DNA from: Nemopilema nomurai | Lineage: Eukaryota; Cnidaria; Scyphozoa; Rhizostomeae; Rhizostomatidae | Assembly: GCA_003864495.1 (NCBI GenBank) | Contig: ML133433.1 | Span: 1,623,618-1,687,617, forward strand | Length of the DNA stretch: 64,000 nt | Direction: 5' to 3' | Made by a program: the position numbers and the translations under genes | Part shown: piece by piece, positions 1-10,654 of the stretch | Layout of the letters: each line of letters begins with the position of its first letter | How positions within the stretch are numbered: position 1 is the first letter of the stretch | The notes under the pieces: generated by a model | Database searches by the model: none | Seen by the model: only the letters and a program-made list of their open reading frames with translations | Told to the model about the DNA's origin: nothing

Positions 1-85
1 GAACGTCACAATTTGAACTAACGAATAAAAACTTCAGGTCACAAAAACAGACACAATTCTGTTCATTCAAGACGATTGAGATAGG

Positions 86-1577
86 TATGGCACGCCAAAC
101 CCGTCAAAAGTAATCAAAATTGTTGTTGACTGTTGAAATTTGGTTGTTAAGTTCCTGAAATTTGTTTGTTGTTAAAATACATAGTTTTTGTCATCAAAAT
201 TAGTAATTGTTAAATTCTGACTGTCAAGTTTTCAAATTCTGTTTGTCAAATTTTCACATTCTGATTGTCAAATTTTTGAATTCTGATTGTCAAATTTTCA
301 GATTTTGATTGTAAAAATTTCAGAGTCTGATTATCAGATTTTCAAATCTCTGCTCGCACAACGAGGCTACACATTCCTCTACAAGGAGGCTGCAGCCACG
401 TTGTTGTTGTTCGCGTCCTTCCTTCGTCATGTCTGCTGCCAACGTATTGCTGAGTACAATTCACTGGCTTCTGAAGGACGCCAAGCCCACGAATCTGTGC
501 CACGACCAACATCAGTGGAAGATGAAGTTACTACATTGTTTCGAGAAAAGGAGTCGTGATGAATAATGCGACCAGTGGCGATGGTGCACCAGCAGGGCCC
601 GAGCAGTTCCAGCGAGATATCAAGGGCCTTACAACAGGCCTGTAAGACCTACTTTTGGCAATTATGCATCCAGTTACCGACCTGGTACCTCATCGTTGCC
701 TTATGCACCAGTACCAGCTTTTAGGCCGTCAATATGCCATAAATAGTTGGGACCTTCTGTTTATTCTGAATCGTTTCCTTATTGCTATTCCCCATTAATC
801 TACAATGGATAGGCTATCACACACATTCTAGCACGTTGACTCCAGAATCCTTTGGCGCGAGGACTCCCCATCACTAAAGTTGCACCAGCCAGCATTTGGA
901 GTTCTTTCTCAAATATTTTTAATAACAGTGTCTAACTAGCACTGTCATCAAATGAAATGCCAAATTCATTACGTCTTCTTCTCAATGCACTTTCACTTAC
1001 TCCAAGGATTAGGGCAATGGAAACCCAAGAAAACCAAATTCCTTCAGAGACGAAACATCTGCTGTGTCTATCTTAAAGCGTGGCCTTCCACCAGTTGAAT
1101 TTTCTTTTTGAAGATTCACGTAATTCCGAGTCTGAGTCTGGTTGTAATGTTATCCATGATTTGGTAATGAAAGGTGAGCTTAAAGGCGAGTTGTTCCAAT
1201 GTGTTTGCAAATTGATTGTGACCATTTTGGGTGAGCTCACTGACGAAAACAGAAGTTATTTGGATGTAAATTTGCAACTGTCTTTCGCCAAATTCTATAC
1301 AGTTAACATCTCTTGTTTCAAAAGCATGTTCGATCCCTTGCAAGAGCGATAGCAAGGATCTATAAAAGTCGTCCAGTGTGCCCTCCCTTCAGTTTTGCAC
1401 GCAGCCTCGTTCGGGATAATTTGGAAATTCGACATCAGAATTTGAAAATTTGGCAATCACAAATTCGGATTACAAAAACTAAGCATAGTAATAGAAAACA
1501 AATCTCAGGAACTAAACAACCAAATTTCAACAGTCAACAACAATTCTGAATACTTTTGACGGGTTTGGCGTGCCATA
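86..1577. mobile_element. TIR DNA transposon, 1.49 kb, decayed
   Basis: The two ends are long inverted repeats. The left end starts TATGGCACGCCAAACC at 86 and the right end is its reverse complement ending at 1577. Similarity continues inward for roughly 100 bp or more with scattered mismatches. Both ends abut TA, which could be a TA target duplication. Subterminal AT-rich motifs of the type TTCTGATTGTCAAATTT recur between about 220 and 340. The interior holds a broken minus-strand gene (see the pseudogene entry) and an unassigned open stretch at about 345-559. I cannot assign a superfamily with certainty. Structure is clear; classification is inference. Confidence 0.8.
930..1355 (-). pseudogene. 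Broken integrase-like transposon gene, N-terminal part
   Basis: On the minus strand an open stretch at 1355-1116 is followed, after frame changes, by a segment at about 1100-935 reading TGGRPRFKID, then SLKEFGF, WVSIALILGVSESALRRR and NEFGI. That pattern (GRPRF, a helix-turn-helix with LGVS, then RRR) resembles the N-terminal DNA-binding part of integrase-core proteins that are common in fish and cnidarian genomes. At least one frameshift and the lack of a DDE catalytic region show it is dead. It lies inside the inverted-repeat element and probably was its own gene. Family recognition is from memory of the motif only. Confidence 0.5.
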
Positions 1578-1725
1578 GATGGGGGAGTCAACCTTGGTGG
1601 ACGTTTAAAGTTTAAGGGGAAGTCAACATTTCGAGTTTCAAATTTATTTGATCGAATTTTCATCATTCTCAACATTCAAAGAAATATCATAGTTCAACCA
1701 CTTTGTGATGGTTTAGAAAGGTCTA

Positions 1726-1993
1726 CAATCTCTGCCAAAAGTAGTTGGAACACCGTGAGATTTTTTTGATTTTGCGACCCCCGTTCTATTTCCGTCTCTC
1801 CTTGGTAGCTGCAATCCCCTTGCCCCTCAAACAATGTTGAATCTTTAGAGGAAGGGCATAGGTACATGAGCATACTTAATTTTTGTTATCAGATTATTCA
1901 CTTTTGCGCTACACAACATTGTTTGCGGGGCGAGGGGATGTGGCAACGTTGCGTAAATTAGGGCAAGTGTTCCAAGACTTTTGGCAGAGATTG
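1726..1993. mobile_element. Foldback MITE, 268 bp, TA target site
   Basis: The ends are inverted repeats of about 30 bp: CAATCTCTGCCAAAAGT at the left and its near-perfect complement at the right. Both are flanked by TA (1724-1725 and 1994-1995). A second inner pair is also complementary (about 1815-1840 with 1908-1937, containing CAAACAATGTTG), so most of the element can fold back on itself. There is no coding capacity. TA target duplication and size fit a Tc1/mariner-type MITE. A related copy lies at 60371-60616. Confidence 0.75.
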
Positions 1994-1995
1994 TA

Positions 1996-2577
1996 GAATG
2001 GGAACTGTTTCAAACGACTCTTTGAAACGGAGACCGTTGCTTGGCAATGATACTATATCAAACCCGACATAGACGTAATGATACATTCCATCAGCCACAT
2101 AACATAGAACCTTTCTCGTCTCTGTTGATTTGAGACTGTAACAAACTAGTATTTGCTGAATTGTAACAAAGGGGGTAATTGTGCATCCTCTTTCTGAAAT
2201 GCTTGACATTAGTGGAGTGGGTAATGTTGATAGCGGCCGTTGACATGAAGATCATTATGTAAAATAGATTGCAGATAGATTAGACAAACCAGCAGTATAT
2301 TTCAACTTTATCTGGGATAAATATGAATCAACTATGAAATAGATTAATAAACAATTAGGATGAAAAGTTTAAAGCCCCGAAATAAATGCTAAACTACCGA
2401 GCGGGTGCCGCCTTAAAGTCAATCAACGAACGTAAGGCCCCGATTTAAAAATACATTGCATGAGCGACGGCTGGTTGTTGAAAAAAATAGAACTCTAGGG
2501 ATCCGATTTCGCAACATCTTCTACGTGTTGGCGCTTGCCATTCAATGAATTATAAAGAATAAATTAGATGCTTGAGA
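1996..2577. other. Intergenic DNA, transporter 3' flank
   Basis: No gene or conserved motif was recognised. An 83-residue minus-strand open frame (1958-2209) overlaps the MITE end and has no recognisable domain. The part next to 2577 presumably includes the 3' UTR of the minus-strand transporter. I did not find a clear AATAAA on the minus strand close to the stop. Confidence 0.5.
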
Positions 2578-3912
2578 CTACATCAATTCATCATATTTGG
2601 TCTCGACAAAACAAGCAAGTATAGCTAATAGACAGCATCCTGTCAGCACATGTAGAATACCGAAGGAAAGGCTGCTACTGACATGATAGAGATAAAGGGC
2701 AACAAACTGCCCAAACAGGTTTCCGAGTTGGCTAAACGAACTCGCAACACCACTTCCACTGGCTCTGATTGAAGTTGGAAGAAGCTCTGCACTGTAAACA
2801 CTGAGGAAGTTCTTGAAAGTCGTAGAGGCAACTACAGCAAAAGATATTGTAGCAAAAAGAAGCCAACCACGCAATGGCCAGTAAAAGGAAACAAGAATGG
2901 CACAGATGCTTGTTAGCAATATTCCTGCTGTTTGCTTCCTTGTAAATCTTGAATATAACAGATAAGATGTTGGCACTGAAAATAAATTAGCAATGTCCAC
3001 AGCCCAGCGATATTTGTATGTCATGCTTTCAGCACATTTCCTACAAATAACAACATCAGAGTTTTCCCCAAATTGCATCGATCCATATCGCACAGTGGCA
3101 GATATTGCATGTCCGCAAAATCGTAGTAAGGAAAGTAATGCAACTCTTTTGATTATTTCAAACTTTGGAAGTTGTTCTTGAGAACTAGCGTCATCTTTTT
3201 CCGGCTCTTCTGTTGTGCAATCCCGGTCTGGAACTTGCACGTACCCATATTCAACTCCATTCATTTTGGCAATCCTTCGAAGAGTGTCCTTGGCTTCGCT
3301 CCATCGTCCAACCGCCATCAGATATCTTGGAGGCTCTGGTAAAGATAGCACTGCAAAGGCAGATATTGCCAATGGCAATGTTTCGCCAAACCTATCAAAC
3401 CATCGCCAATTCAAATACTTCAACGACTCCATACCAACTAAATTCCCGTACGCACAACCAGCAAATGTTACTGCTTCAAAAAATGAAATATATCTTCGTT
3501 TAGATACCGGCAAAATCTCCATGGTGTATGTGAATAGTATCAATGAACTTGATGAAACCAGGCCAATAGCCCCTCGTATCATCGACAAAAGAATTAAACT
3601 TGATGACAGCGAAAAAAGCAAAGTCAAGTACGAGTTCAAGAGGAATGCTAAGATTAACATTTTGCGTCTGCCATACTTATCGGACAGTTTTCCAAGCAGA
3701 ACTGATCCTGCAATCTTCACTATACTTTCAGGCAAAACAATCCAAGCTGCAGACATGAAACTCAAATTCCATTTGCAGCGAAGGTATGGCTCCAGTATGG
3801 CGAGAAGGCTTGTGGTAGAGGAGTATGAGAAATAGCCAATCCACATCATTACCATGGCGAAAATTTGAAATTTTCCAAAACCATCTTCTTGCAACTGAAG
3901 TTTTGCTTCCAT
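2578..3912 (-). CDS. MFS transporter, SVOP/SV2-like (intronless)
   Basis: A single uninterrupted frame encodes 444 aa. It looks like a major facilitator superfamily carrier of the synaptic-vesicle-2-related/organic-ion group. Seen in the sequence: repeated hydrophobic segments along the whole length, beginning about residue 16; the loop 2-3 signature GKLSDKYGRRK at residues 74-84; EILPVSKRR after the fourth segment; LPEPPRYLMA before the central loop; and AELLPTSIRASGSG in the C-terminal half. The central cytoplasmic loop (about residues 205-250) is polar. At 444 aa it is somewhat shorter than vertebrate SVOP (about 550). The substrate cannot be told. The start is the first ATG after upstream stops. 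No introns are seen, unlike the other large genes here, so it may be a retrocopy or a lineage-specific single-exon paralogue. A broken partial copy lies 1.4 kb upstream. Confidence 0.88.
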   Translation of the reverse strand: MEAKLQLQEDGFGKFQIFAMVMMWIGYFSYSSTTSLLAILEPYLRCKWNLSFMSAAWIVLPESIVKIAGSVLLGKLSDKYGRRKMLILAFLLNSYLTLLFSLSSSLILLSMIRGAIGLVSSSSLILFTYTMEILPVSKRRYISFFEAVTFAGCAYGNLVGMESLKYLNWRWFDRFGETLPLAISAFAVLSLPEPPRYLMAVGRWSEAKDTLRRIAKMNGVEYGYVQVPDRDCTTEEPEKDDASSQEQLPKFEIIKRVALLSLLRFCGHAISATVRYGSMQFGENSDVVICRKCAESMTYKYRWAVDIANLFSVPTSYLLYSRFTRKQTAGILLTSICAILVSFYWPLRGWLLFATISFAVVASTTFKNFLSVYSAELLPTSIRASGSGVASSFSQLGNLFGQFVALYLYHVSSSLSFGILHVLTGCCLLAILACFVETKYDELM

Positions 3913-5199
3913 TTTTCTTCCTCCTATCTTATTGTATCTTTCCCGTCAGTGAAATCAAGTTCGAATACTTGGCAAGATAATACTGACTTATTTAAGGTTA
4001 ACCAAAAAGGACATTGTTAATTAAATCAAAAGTTTCTGGAGCTAACCCACTGATGTGAATCCAAATGTTTTATCATATTGGTTTTTATCTGGATTTAGTT
4101 AAAGAGGTGGTGCAGCGCAAATCGTTGAAGTGGTAGGCACTTTAAATCAATGACGGAGACTGAGACCACTTGGGTTGAGTAGAAAAGAGCCTGTAACTTA
4201 AAAAATTATTTTTAATTGCCTCAGCCTGTTTGCAAGCTATTTTCTCATAACATCCAGTGCGATGATTATTCAAATTAAAACGGGAGAGGTTAAATGCGTT
4301 GGCATAGTTGGCATTGGAGCTTGCAAATTCCTCAAGTAGACCAGAGGCAAGAGCATTACACGTGTTTGTCGCTTTCCTGTTCCATTATCGATAAAAGCAT
4401 GCTAATTTTCGGCTTCGTTGTCCAGCAGGATGATAGGAATATACACGTCCCCATAATGCAAACCGTCTTATGCCCATTATTCCACCGAAGGGTGCGATGG
4501 GGTAGGTGGCAGATCGTGGTATCAGCTTCCTCTTGGTGCGCGATTCTTGTATTTGTATTACCTCTTCGCTGCTTATCTTAACACACGATTCTTTTCTTGC
4601 AAAGTAAATGACACGATTGTTGAGGGTGCTTGCATCTTAAATCAAAACGTGTTCGATCAGCACAAAAATCAGCTCTTTGTTATTGTCGTCACACAATTTT
4701 TTTTTAAATTTGAAGATGTTCTGATGTCTGCATTCTGTATTACAAATTCATCAGCGTTTTCTCGTAAGTTTCCCTCTGAATACGAACAGAACACGAATCA
4801 CAGGCAACATGGTCCTGCTGATGTGGTATTTCTCGCAAGATTTTCGAAGGAATTAAATGTAGTTTATCTAAGTAGCTTTCGGTTCGACCCGTTATTATCA
4901 TGATTATGATATGATTACACACATCAATTGCTGACGTTTGAAGGGAACTATACAAATTCGCTCGTCAAGTTTAAAGAGAAAGTGCTCAATCCTAGCCATA
5001 ACATTTAAGTAAATCTGTTTAAGAATCGCTAATTTTGGACCCACTTTATCCTAACTATATCATTTTCATGCCCAAATAAGTTTAACCTTCAGTAATATTG
5101 GCACCACATTGAAGTGAGAGGGCGCCAGGGATATGACAACAGCATGCATTCGTGAATCAATGATTGGCCTCCATTGACGCTAAAACAGTAGTGTATTGG
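3913..5199. other. Intergenic, upstream of the MFS gene
   Basis: This is AT-rich DNA without a convincing gene. It must contain the minus-strand promoter of the transporter. A TTAAATAAG stretch about 80 bases upstream of its ATG is a possible TATA-like site. Open frames at 4294-4581 and 4547-4903 have no recognisable domain or codon pattern and I do not call them. Confidence 0.5.
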
Positions 5200-5339
5200 T
5201 ATGGGAATCTGTTTGGCAGAACTTGGGGAGTATGCTCATTTGAATCACTGCTCAAAATTTCTTGGCGAAAAGAGGCATGCTGTTGTCATGGTAGCTTTGT
5301 TTGTTGCCAGGAAGGTTTGCAGCAGTGCTAAAGCTATAG

Positions 5340-5540
5340 CTACGCTGCCACTTGGATCCGAGTTTCATGACTGCTGCCTGGATTGGATTGCCAGAGAGCA
5401 TCGTGAGATTTGGGGATCAATTTTGGCTGAAAGACCCTCTGCTACTGGCTCGCTCCTGGATCAGTTTATATCCTTCTACCTATACCATGAAAGTACCATT
5501 CTTTCGCTTGGCATTTGTATGTGCTCACTCTACTGATTTT
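5340..5540 (+). pseudogene. Partial, frameshifted copy of the MFS transporter
   Basis: Frame 3 at 5352-5400 reads PSFMTAAWIGLPESIV, closely matching SFMSAAWIVLPESIV at residues 51-65 of the intact transporter on the other strand. After a frame change, 5460-5536 reads DQFISFYLYHESTILSLGI, matching GQFVALYLYHVSSSLSFGI near that protein's C-terminus. The roughly 300 residues between these points are missing. The remnant is therefore an internally deleted, frameshifted relative in opposite orientation. Nothing suggests it is functional. Confidence 0.75.
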
Positions 5541-5599
5541 TGTGGTGGTTTTCAATCGAGGAATAAGAGGTTAGCGTAGAGCAGTCCGTTCATCAACGG

Positions 5600-6965
5600 A
5601 TCTAGTTTAGGGTTTGCTGTGAACCTGTACCTAGAGACTTTATGTTTATATTATCTTAGTAATGTACCACAAGAAGATCATTCATGAAATAATAAACTCA
5701 AAGTATGTTGTGAGTATGTTGTGACTCTTGGCAATATCTTGCATTCATTCCATAGTTGTCATTCATCTAGGAAGTTTAGAATTTGTCTGCAGGTCACTGC
5801 AAAATTCCTTTATAGACACTCCAATTTTTGGTTACTGGAAATGCGCCAAAGTTATTGGTAGTCTGACTTTCTACTATAGATCACTTGTTATAGAGAGTCT
5901 TCACTGTGAGGTCGTTGTTCTTAACTGTTGCTTTGATCTCACTCCATAAATATTACTTTGAAACACGTAGGTTTTTTCGGTATTGTAGCTTTTATAGAGT
6001 ACAGTGTCTTTATGTAAGCAGAATCTTATTTACCCGAGATCATGGCTAGCCCTCCTAGTCTTCGTCGTTTCGTTCAAGACTCTTAATCTCACAAAACGTA
6101 TACACCAGTGCCCTAGTCATATAATACCGTGTCGTTCTGAGATAGATCACGAGCCACGTAACGTATTCCTTTATTCTTTGATTCAGTTGTCTGTTTCTTA
6201 CGAAATGTTACTTTTTTACCGCCTAAGCTTCCATTAATATTCGTCGTTTCGTTCAAGTCTCTTAATCTCACAAAACACCATTGCTGATCTACGGCTGTCG
6301 TACATAGAATGGTTCGACCTAAAGTTTACACTCGGGCCTTACGCACAAAGCGATCTTCTAGCAACTTTCAGTTTTGTCACTTTATGATATCCACCACTTC
6401 ACAGCAGACGAATCACATCTCGAACCTCGCATAGACAATAAATTGTGCTTACTAGAGCCTGAGAAAATCAATTACAATTTTTGAAAATAGAAATAGAAAT
6501 TGTTTGTTTGGTTGGTTGTTTGGTTCCGCAGAAAATGAAATTCTCAAAAAAGAAGTAATTATAATATATGCACCTTTAGCATGTATTCCATATCGACTTA
6601 AGTGATCAAGCTAAACATCCTTCAAGGCGTAATTACTCAATGATAAAAAGGTTCCTTTCTTCATTATAGGTTAAGTAATCTTTCAATATCCAAGCTGATG
6701 GAATCTTTCTGTTCCATATCTACTATATTCTTGGTAAATGACAGTTCTTTTCAGATCTAAGTGCTTGTACTAATTCGGGCTTAAAAACGGTGGTTCTTTT
6801 CTCGCATCTTTTAAAAGCCCCATCCCAATTTTTATTCGTTGCTCGTATCGTCCAGCTAAATGTGTAGAATGTTGGCGAATTTGTAGTGTATAGAGAATGT
6901 CTTCCTTTTACCTGGCCTCCAACTTCAGAATACTCTATATACGATTGCTTGATACGATACCTTGA
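5600..6965. other. Intergenic DNA with a short duplicated block
   Basis: No gene is recognised. A block of about 37 bp (CGTCGTTTCGTTCAAG, then CTCTTAATCTCACAAAAC) occurs at 6061-6097 and again at 6240-6276 with one mismatch. This is the only internal structure noticed. The open frames at 5728-5949 and 6004-6237 look random. Confidence 0.45.
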
Positions 6966-7300
6966 TTTTAATCGTTTGTGATTGCACCTTGATTTTTATT
7001 TCTTGTGATATGGTCATTGTTTCAATTCAATTACTTGTGATTGGACCTCGATCGCGATTGTTTGTGACTGGACGTTCATTTTAATTGTTTGTGATTGGAC
7101 CCTTGATATAAAATTCTAATGGTTTGACCCAGATCTCAAATGCTTGAGATTGGACAATGGTTCTGATTGCTTGTGATTGGGCCATAATTTCGATTGCTTG
7201 TGATTGGATCATAATTTTGATTTTTTGTGATTGGACCATTATTTCGATTGTATGCGATTGGACCTTGGTTTCAACTGTTTGTGATTGAACATTGATTCAT
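6966..7300. repeat. Degenerate tandem repeat, TTGTGATTGGACC motif
   Basis: Roughly eight to nine diverged units of about 35-45 bp share the core GATTGTTTGTGATTGGACC followed by a short variable spacer (TTGATTTTAAT, TCGATCGCGAT and similar). The core contains ATTGG, a CCAAT box read on the other strand, so the array presents multiple potential CCAAT boxes. Unit length is irregular, so this is an old minisatellite. Confidence 0.7.
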
Positions 7301-7471
7301 ATGCAGTTGGTCTTTGATGGCTCTTCGATGTACTTTTCATTTCCATTATGAAACTGTGAGTACATCATCTGCGTCATTTTGAATGCGAAAAAAAATTAAC
7401 TCTCTATTATTTTCCCCCTTTTTCTAGAAAGAGTAGTCAAACTTAGACGGCTTTTTGGTAGCAAATGAAGG

Positions 7472-7539
7472 GATGCCTCCGCAAAATATTCAAAATTTGA
7501 AATCTGAAATGGGGAATGTGACGAAGTTTTACCTCTCTG
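7472..7539 (+). CDS. Possible short first exon, uncertain
   Basis: An ATG at 7472 opens a 22-codon frame beginning MPPQNIQNLK and ending at a good donor (CTG followed by GTAAGT at 7540). This looks more like a first coding exon than most open frames in this gap. A possible acceptor TTACAG at 7575-7580 would give only 14 more codons across a 41-base intron, which is unusually short. No family is recognised and no downstream exon can be joined with confidence. It may be chance. Confidence 0.2.
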
Positions 7540-7738
7540 GTAAGTTTATATATCTTCAAAACCAATGTTAAATATTACAGGACGACTGGGGAAAAAGAGA
7601 GGGTCCCGCCATGTTACCAACTGATAATTTTTCGCAACTTTTATCAATACTATGGTCTTGACAGGGTGTCAGTGATAAATCCATTTGCTGAAACAACTTC
7701 ACACCGAACACTTGCATCATTATTAGAATCGCCTCCTT

Positions 7739-7807
7739 TTCAATGCGCCTCATTTTCAATGCGCCTCTTTTTCAATGCGCCTCCTTTTCAATGCGCCTCC
7801 TTTTCAA
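7739..7807. repeat. 17-bp tandem repeat (TTTTCAATGCGCCTC)
   Basis: About four copies of a 17-base unit with core TTTTCAATGCGCCTCC lie head to tail. Copies are nearly identical, so expansion is recent. The unit contains a CG within ATGCGC. No function is evident. Confidence 0.85.
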
Positions 7808-8144
7808 TTTAGTATACGGCTTCCAAATCTGTGCTAAGATTGTTGCTCGCATTGCAATATTTTAAGCAGCACAGCTACGTTGTAGTGATTATGAATGGAT
7901 TGTTTGGTTAGAATGGTTGTTGTCAATGCGTTATTTAGTCGGTAGCAGGTTCTCGTTTGTCACCAGCCAGTAGCATGCAAGGACCAGCAGCACGTGGGTT
8001 TGTTTTGAAATTATCTCGTGGAAACTCTTTTTCCGGATAAGAGAGCTAGCTTTTCTTGGATGCATTTTCGAGGCGGGATTTATAGACTGAGATAAAGGCC
8101 AGGAGATTCTTCTTGGTCATCGTGAGCTAATTTGTGATAAGGAG

Positions 8145-8441
8145 ATGGATACCGACCCGACTGTTACCCTGAGCCCAAGCACTTGCAAGCTCGGTATGAA
8201 AATGAAGCCGGACCCAAAGATGGTGGACAGCGAAACTTCGGTTTCTTTTCCGTTCCATGAAGTGGAATGCAAGAAAAAGCAGAAAGAGGAGGAAGAACAA
8301 GGCTCCTGCGGCAGCTGTTGTGGTGTGTGTGGCATTTCAAGTGATGCTTTGGAGCGCAGCTTTGAGAAGATTGGAAAATCGGGTGTAGGTGCATGGAAGA
8401 CTGGAGCCATACCGGAAGATTCTGTCGAGCACAGAGCCTAA
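8145..8441 (+). CDS. Small acidic/cysteine-motif protein, hypothetical
   Basis: A 98-codon frame starts MDTDPTVTLS. The middle is charged (KKKQKEEEEQ, about residues 44-53), followed by a tight cysteine cluster GSCGSCCGVCG (about 54-64) and a C-terminal part ending EDSVEHRA. The CxxCCxxC spacing could bind a metal or be palmitoylated; this is inference. No signal peptide or membrane segment is seen. Composition is more protein-like than neighbouring open frames, but no family is recognised and no introns could be tested. It could be a complete small gene or one exon of a larger one. Confidence 0.4.
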   Translation: MDTDPTVTLSPSTCKLGMKMKPDPKMVDSETSVSFPFHEVECKKKQKEEEEQGSCGSCCGVCGISSDALERSFEKIGKSGVGAWKTGAIPEDSVEHRA

Positions 8442-10654
8442 GTATTCTGGCACTGGCAATTAAGGAACTTTAGCGCATGGCAAACTAAACTTACCTATTA
8501 GAATGCACAAAAGAGCACACTACGTTCTGGCTAACGATAGTAAATAACAAACAACAACGACTCGCAAGTAGGGTTCTAAATTTAAATAGACCTGTAACTA
8601 AAAATATTTAATTTCCAATTTAGTACACAACTGGCACCTAACTTTAATTTCATAATTTTTCTAACACTGACATAAACTCAATGAGCAATGCATTGTCTTG
8701 AAATAGCTGTAGTTTATAAAATGCTTCGACTTAAAGTTACTGAAACAATTATAATTAAAGAAGACGTCTAGCATTTGAAGAATTTCAATAAGGTCTAATC
8801 TACTACTTATCTGATTAAAAAGCAGATATGACAAAAATTTCCGTTTGATACCGTTGGTAAATTGAGCAATTTGTCATGACTGCTTCAATATTTATCTGTA
8901 TGCTAACATAGTCTGCTATATCGGGGCTTCATTTTTGCCCAACTCTGATCTTAGCTTAGGAACAAATATCCTTTTGTCTTTACTGGGATTTTCCAATGAT
9001 TAAATACAAATTTTGTTAGGAGACTGTGGAGAATTAGCAGTTTTACATCTGAAATTATTTTTTTCACGGTCGTCTTTTCAAGACTAAACAACAGAGTTTG
9101 AATAGACTGGATCCATAACAAGCACTTTAGTCATTTCATAAAGCTAAATGAAAGCAAGTATCATCTTTCAGCATTAATTTCCTGTCGCTACATCATAGCT
9201 GCGACAATTAGATTCATATTAGCTAATGCTTTGTACTGTTGACGAAATGAATGGAGCAAAATATGTCATTTTTCATCATTAAATGACACGAACTACCTAC
9301 TGGACGAATAAATTGTCCTAAAGACCAAAAGCACCAATCAGATCAGTCGATTAGGGAAGAAACGTGGCACTGGTGTGTTGGCATTCTTCACAAGAATAAT
9401 GGTCCACCGAGCACGGATACATTTGGAATCCAGAGAGCTTGGTAGTCTTCACCAATGCAACTCTAATCTCGTCTCAAGATCCTGAGACAATGAAACCTAC
9501 ATTAAGTCTATATTGTATACATGTATGGCATGAGTCTTGTGTGCTGTATTCTAAATACAGGAATGCTTTTGGTTCATCCTCGAGACATATTTACCATAAC
9601 GCCATGCACCAAGGTTGCTGATCTTTCTAATCATGCTCCTGTTTTTGCCAGATCTTGGGGACGTCAGTTCACCCGCGTGGTTGTTGCTGTCGCTCCTCAT
9701 TCTAGAGCTCGCGATAATTCGAATACCAGCATCATCTAGTTCTTTTTTGTTAGTCATATTAAAGACTGCGTTGCAATAGATCTTGCACGAGTTCAGTAGC
9801 TGATTTCTCCACTGTGTATTCACAACTGAAGCTTTTCTGAATGACGGTGCCTTTATTACGCGACAACACAGAGCATGCGATTTTGATAATAGACGCAGAA
9901 ATGTTAACGTGCTTCCATTGACCATCTCCATTCACCTGCAATATAAATATATAGCACCCTGATATTCTTGATAAACCAGCCAAACCTGTATTCGGAGAAA
10001 ACACTTTGAGCTTTCATCAAACGGGTCTAACAGGCAGCTTAAGAATTGTCTCAAAAACATTTCCTTTCTATGGAGCTTTTCTATCTACATAAAATCTTTG
10101 TGAGAATTTGAAACTGCTTTTTGCCAAACAGGAAAACAAGAAGCGATGTATGGTTAAGAATAACTCAATATCTATGACAGTTTATGGACATTGTATGAGA
10201 ATTGTTAGTGTTTAAAATTGTCTTAAATTAAGAAAAGATGTGATAAAGCTATATTTACTGTTATTATAACTTAGTTAAGGTATGCTTTACGTCCATATGA
10301 TCAACACAAACCACAGTTCGATTCACGATTTGGCTTAGCCTCTCTTTGGGGCAGTAAAATGCATGCAGTCACCATGAATGCGTGAATGGCGACGAGGCAA
10401 TGCGACGGGTGACCAGGAAACACCAAGGTTGTAGCGCTAGTTGGAGTAAAAAGCCAAAGTACCAGCTCAACACAGCGTTTGAATGGACAGAGATAGCATA
10501 GTTTTGACAGCGAAGTGCAAGAGAGTCGAATGCAAGTTTTGTTAGCGTTAGTACATGGAGTCCACGCATGGAATGGAATGCCTGTTTTGCTCACATGCTT
10601 TTGCATGTATCTAGATTCGCCAAACAATAGTTCTACGTCATCATACCCCTGTGG
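8442..10654. other. Intergenic DNA, nothing assigned
   Basis: AT-rich sequence with scattered short open frames (9439-9931 on both strands) that overlap one another and show no domain, signal peptide or codon bias. No inverted or tandem repeat was noticed. A 108-codon minus-strand frame at 10301-10627 lies just before the small membrane-protein ORF and has no recognisable feature. Confidence 0.45.

Noticed and set aside
287..559. 90-codon plus-strand ORF within the left transposon
   Set aside because: The first part is the AT-rich subterminal repeat; the remainder has no recognisable domain and a competing frame (MSAANVLLS) of similar length.
3213..3835. 206-codon plus-strand ORF
   Set aside because: It is the antisense of the MFS transporter gene and has no recognisable protein features.
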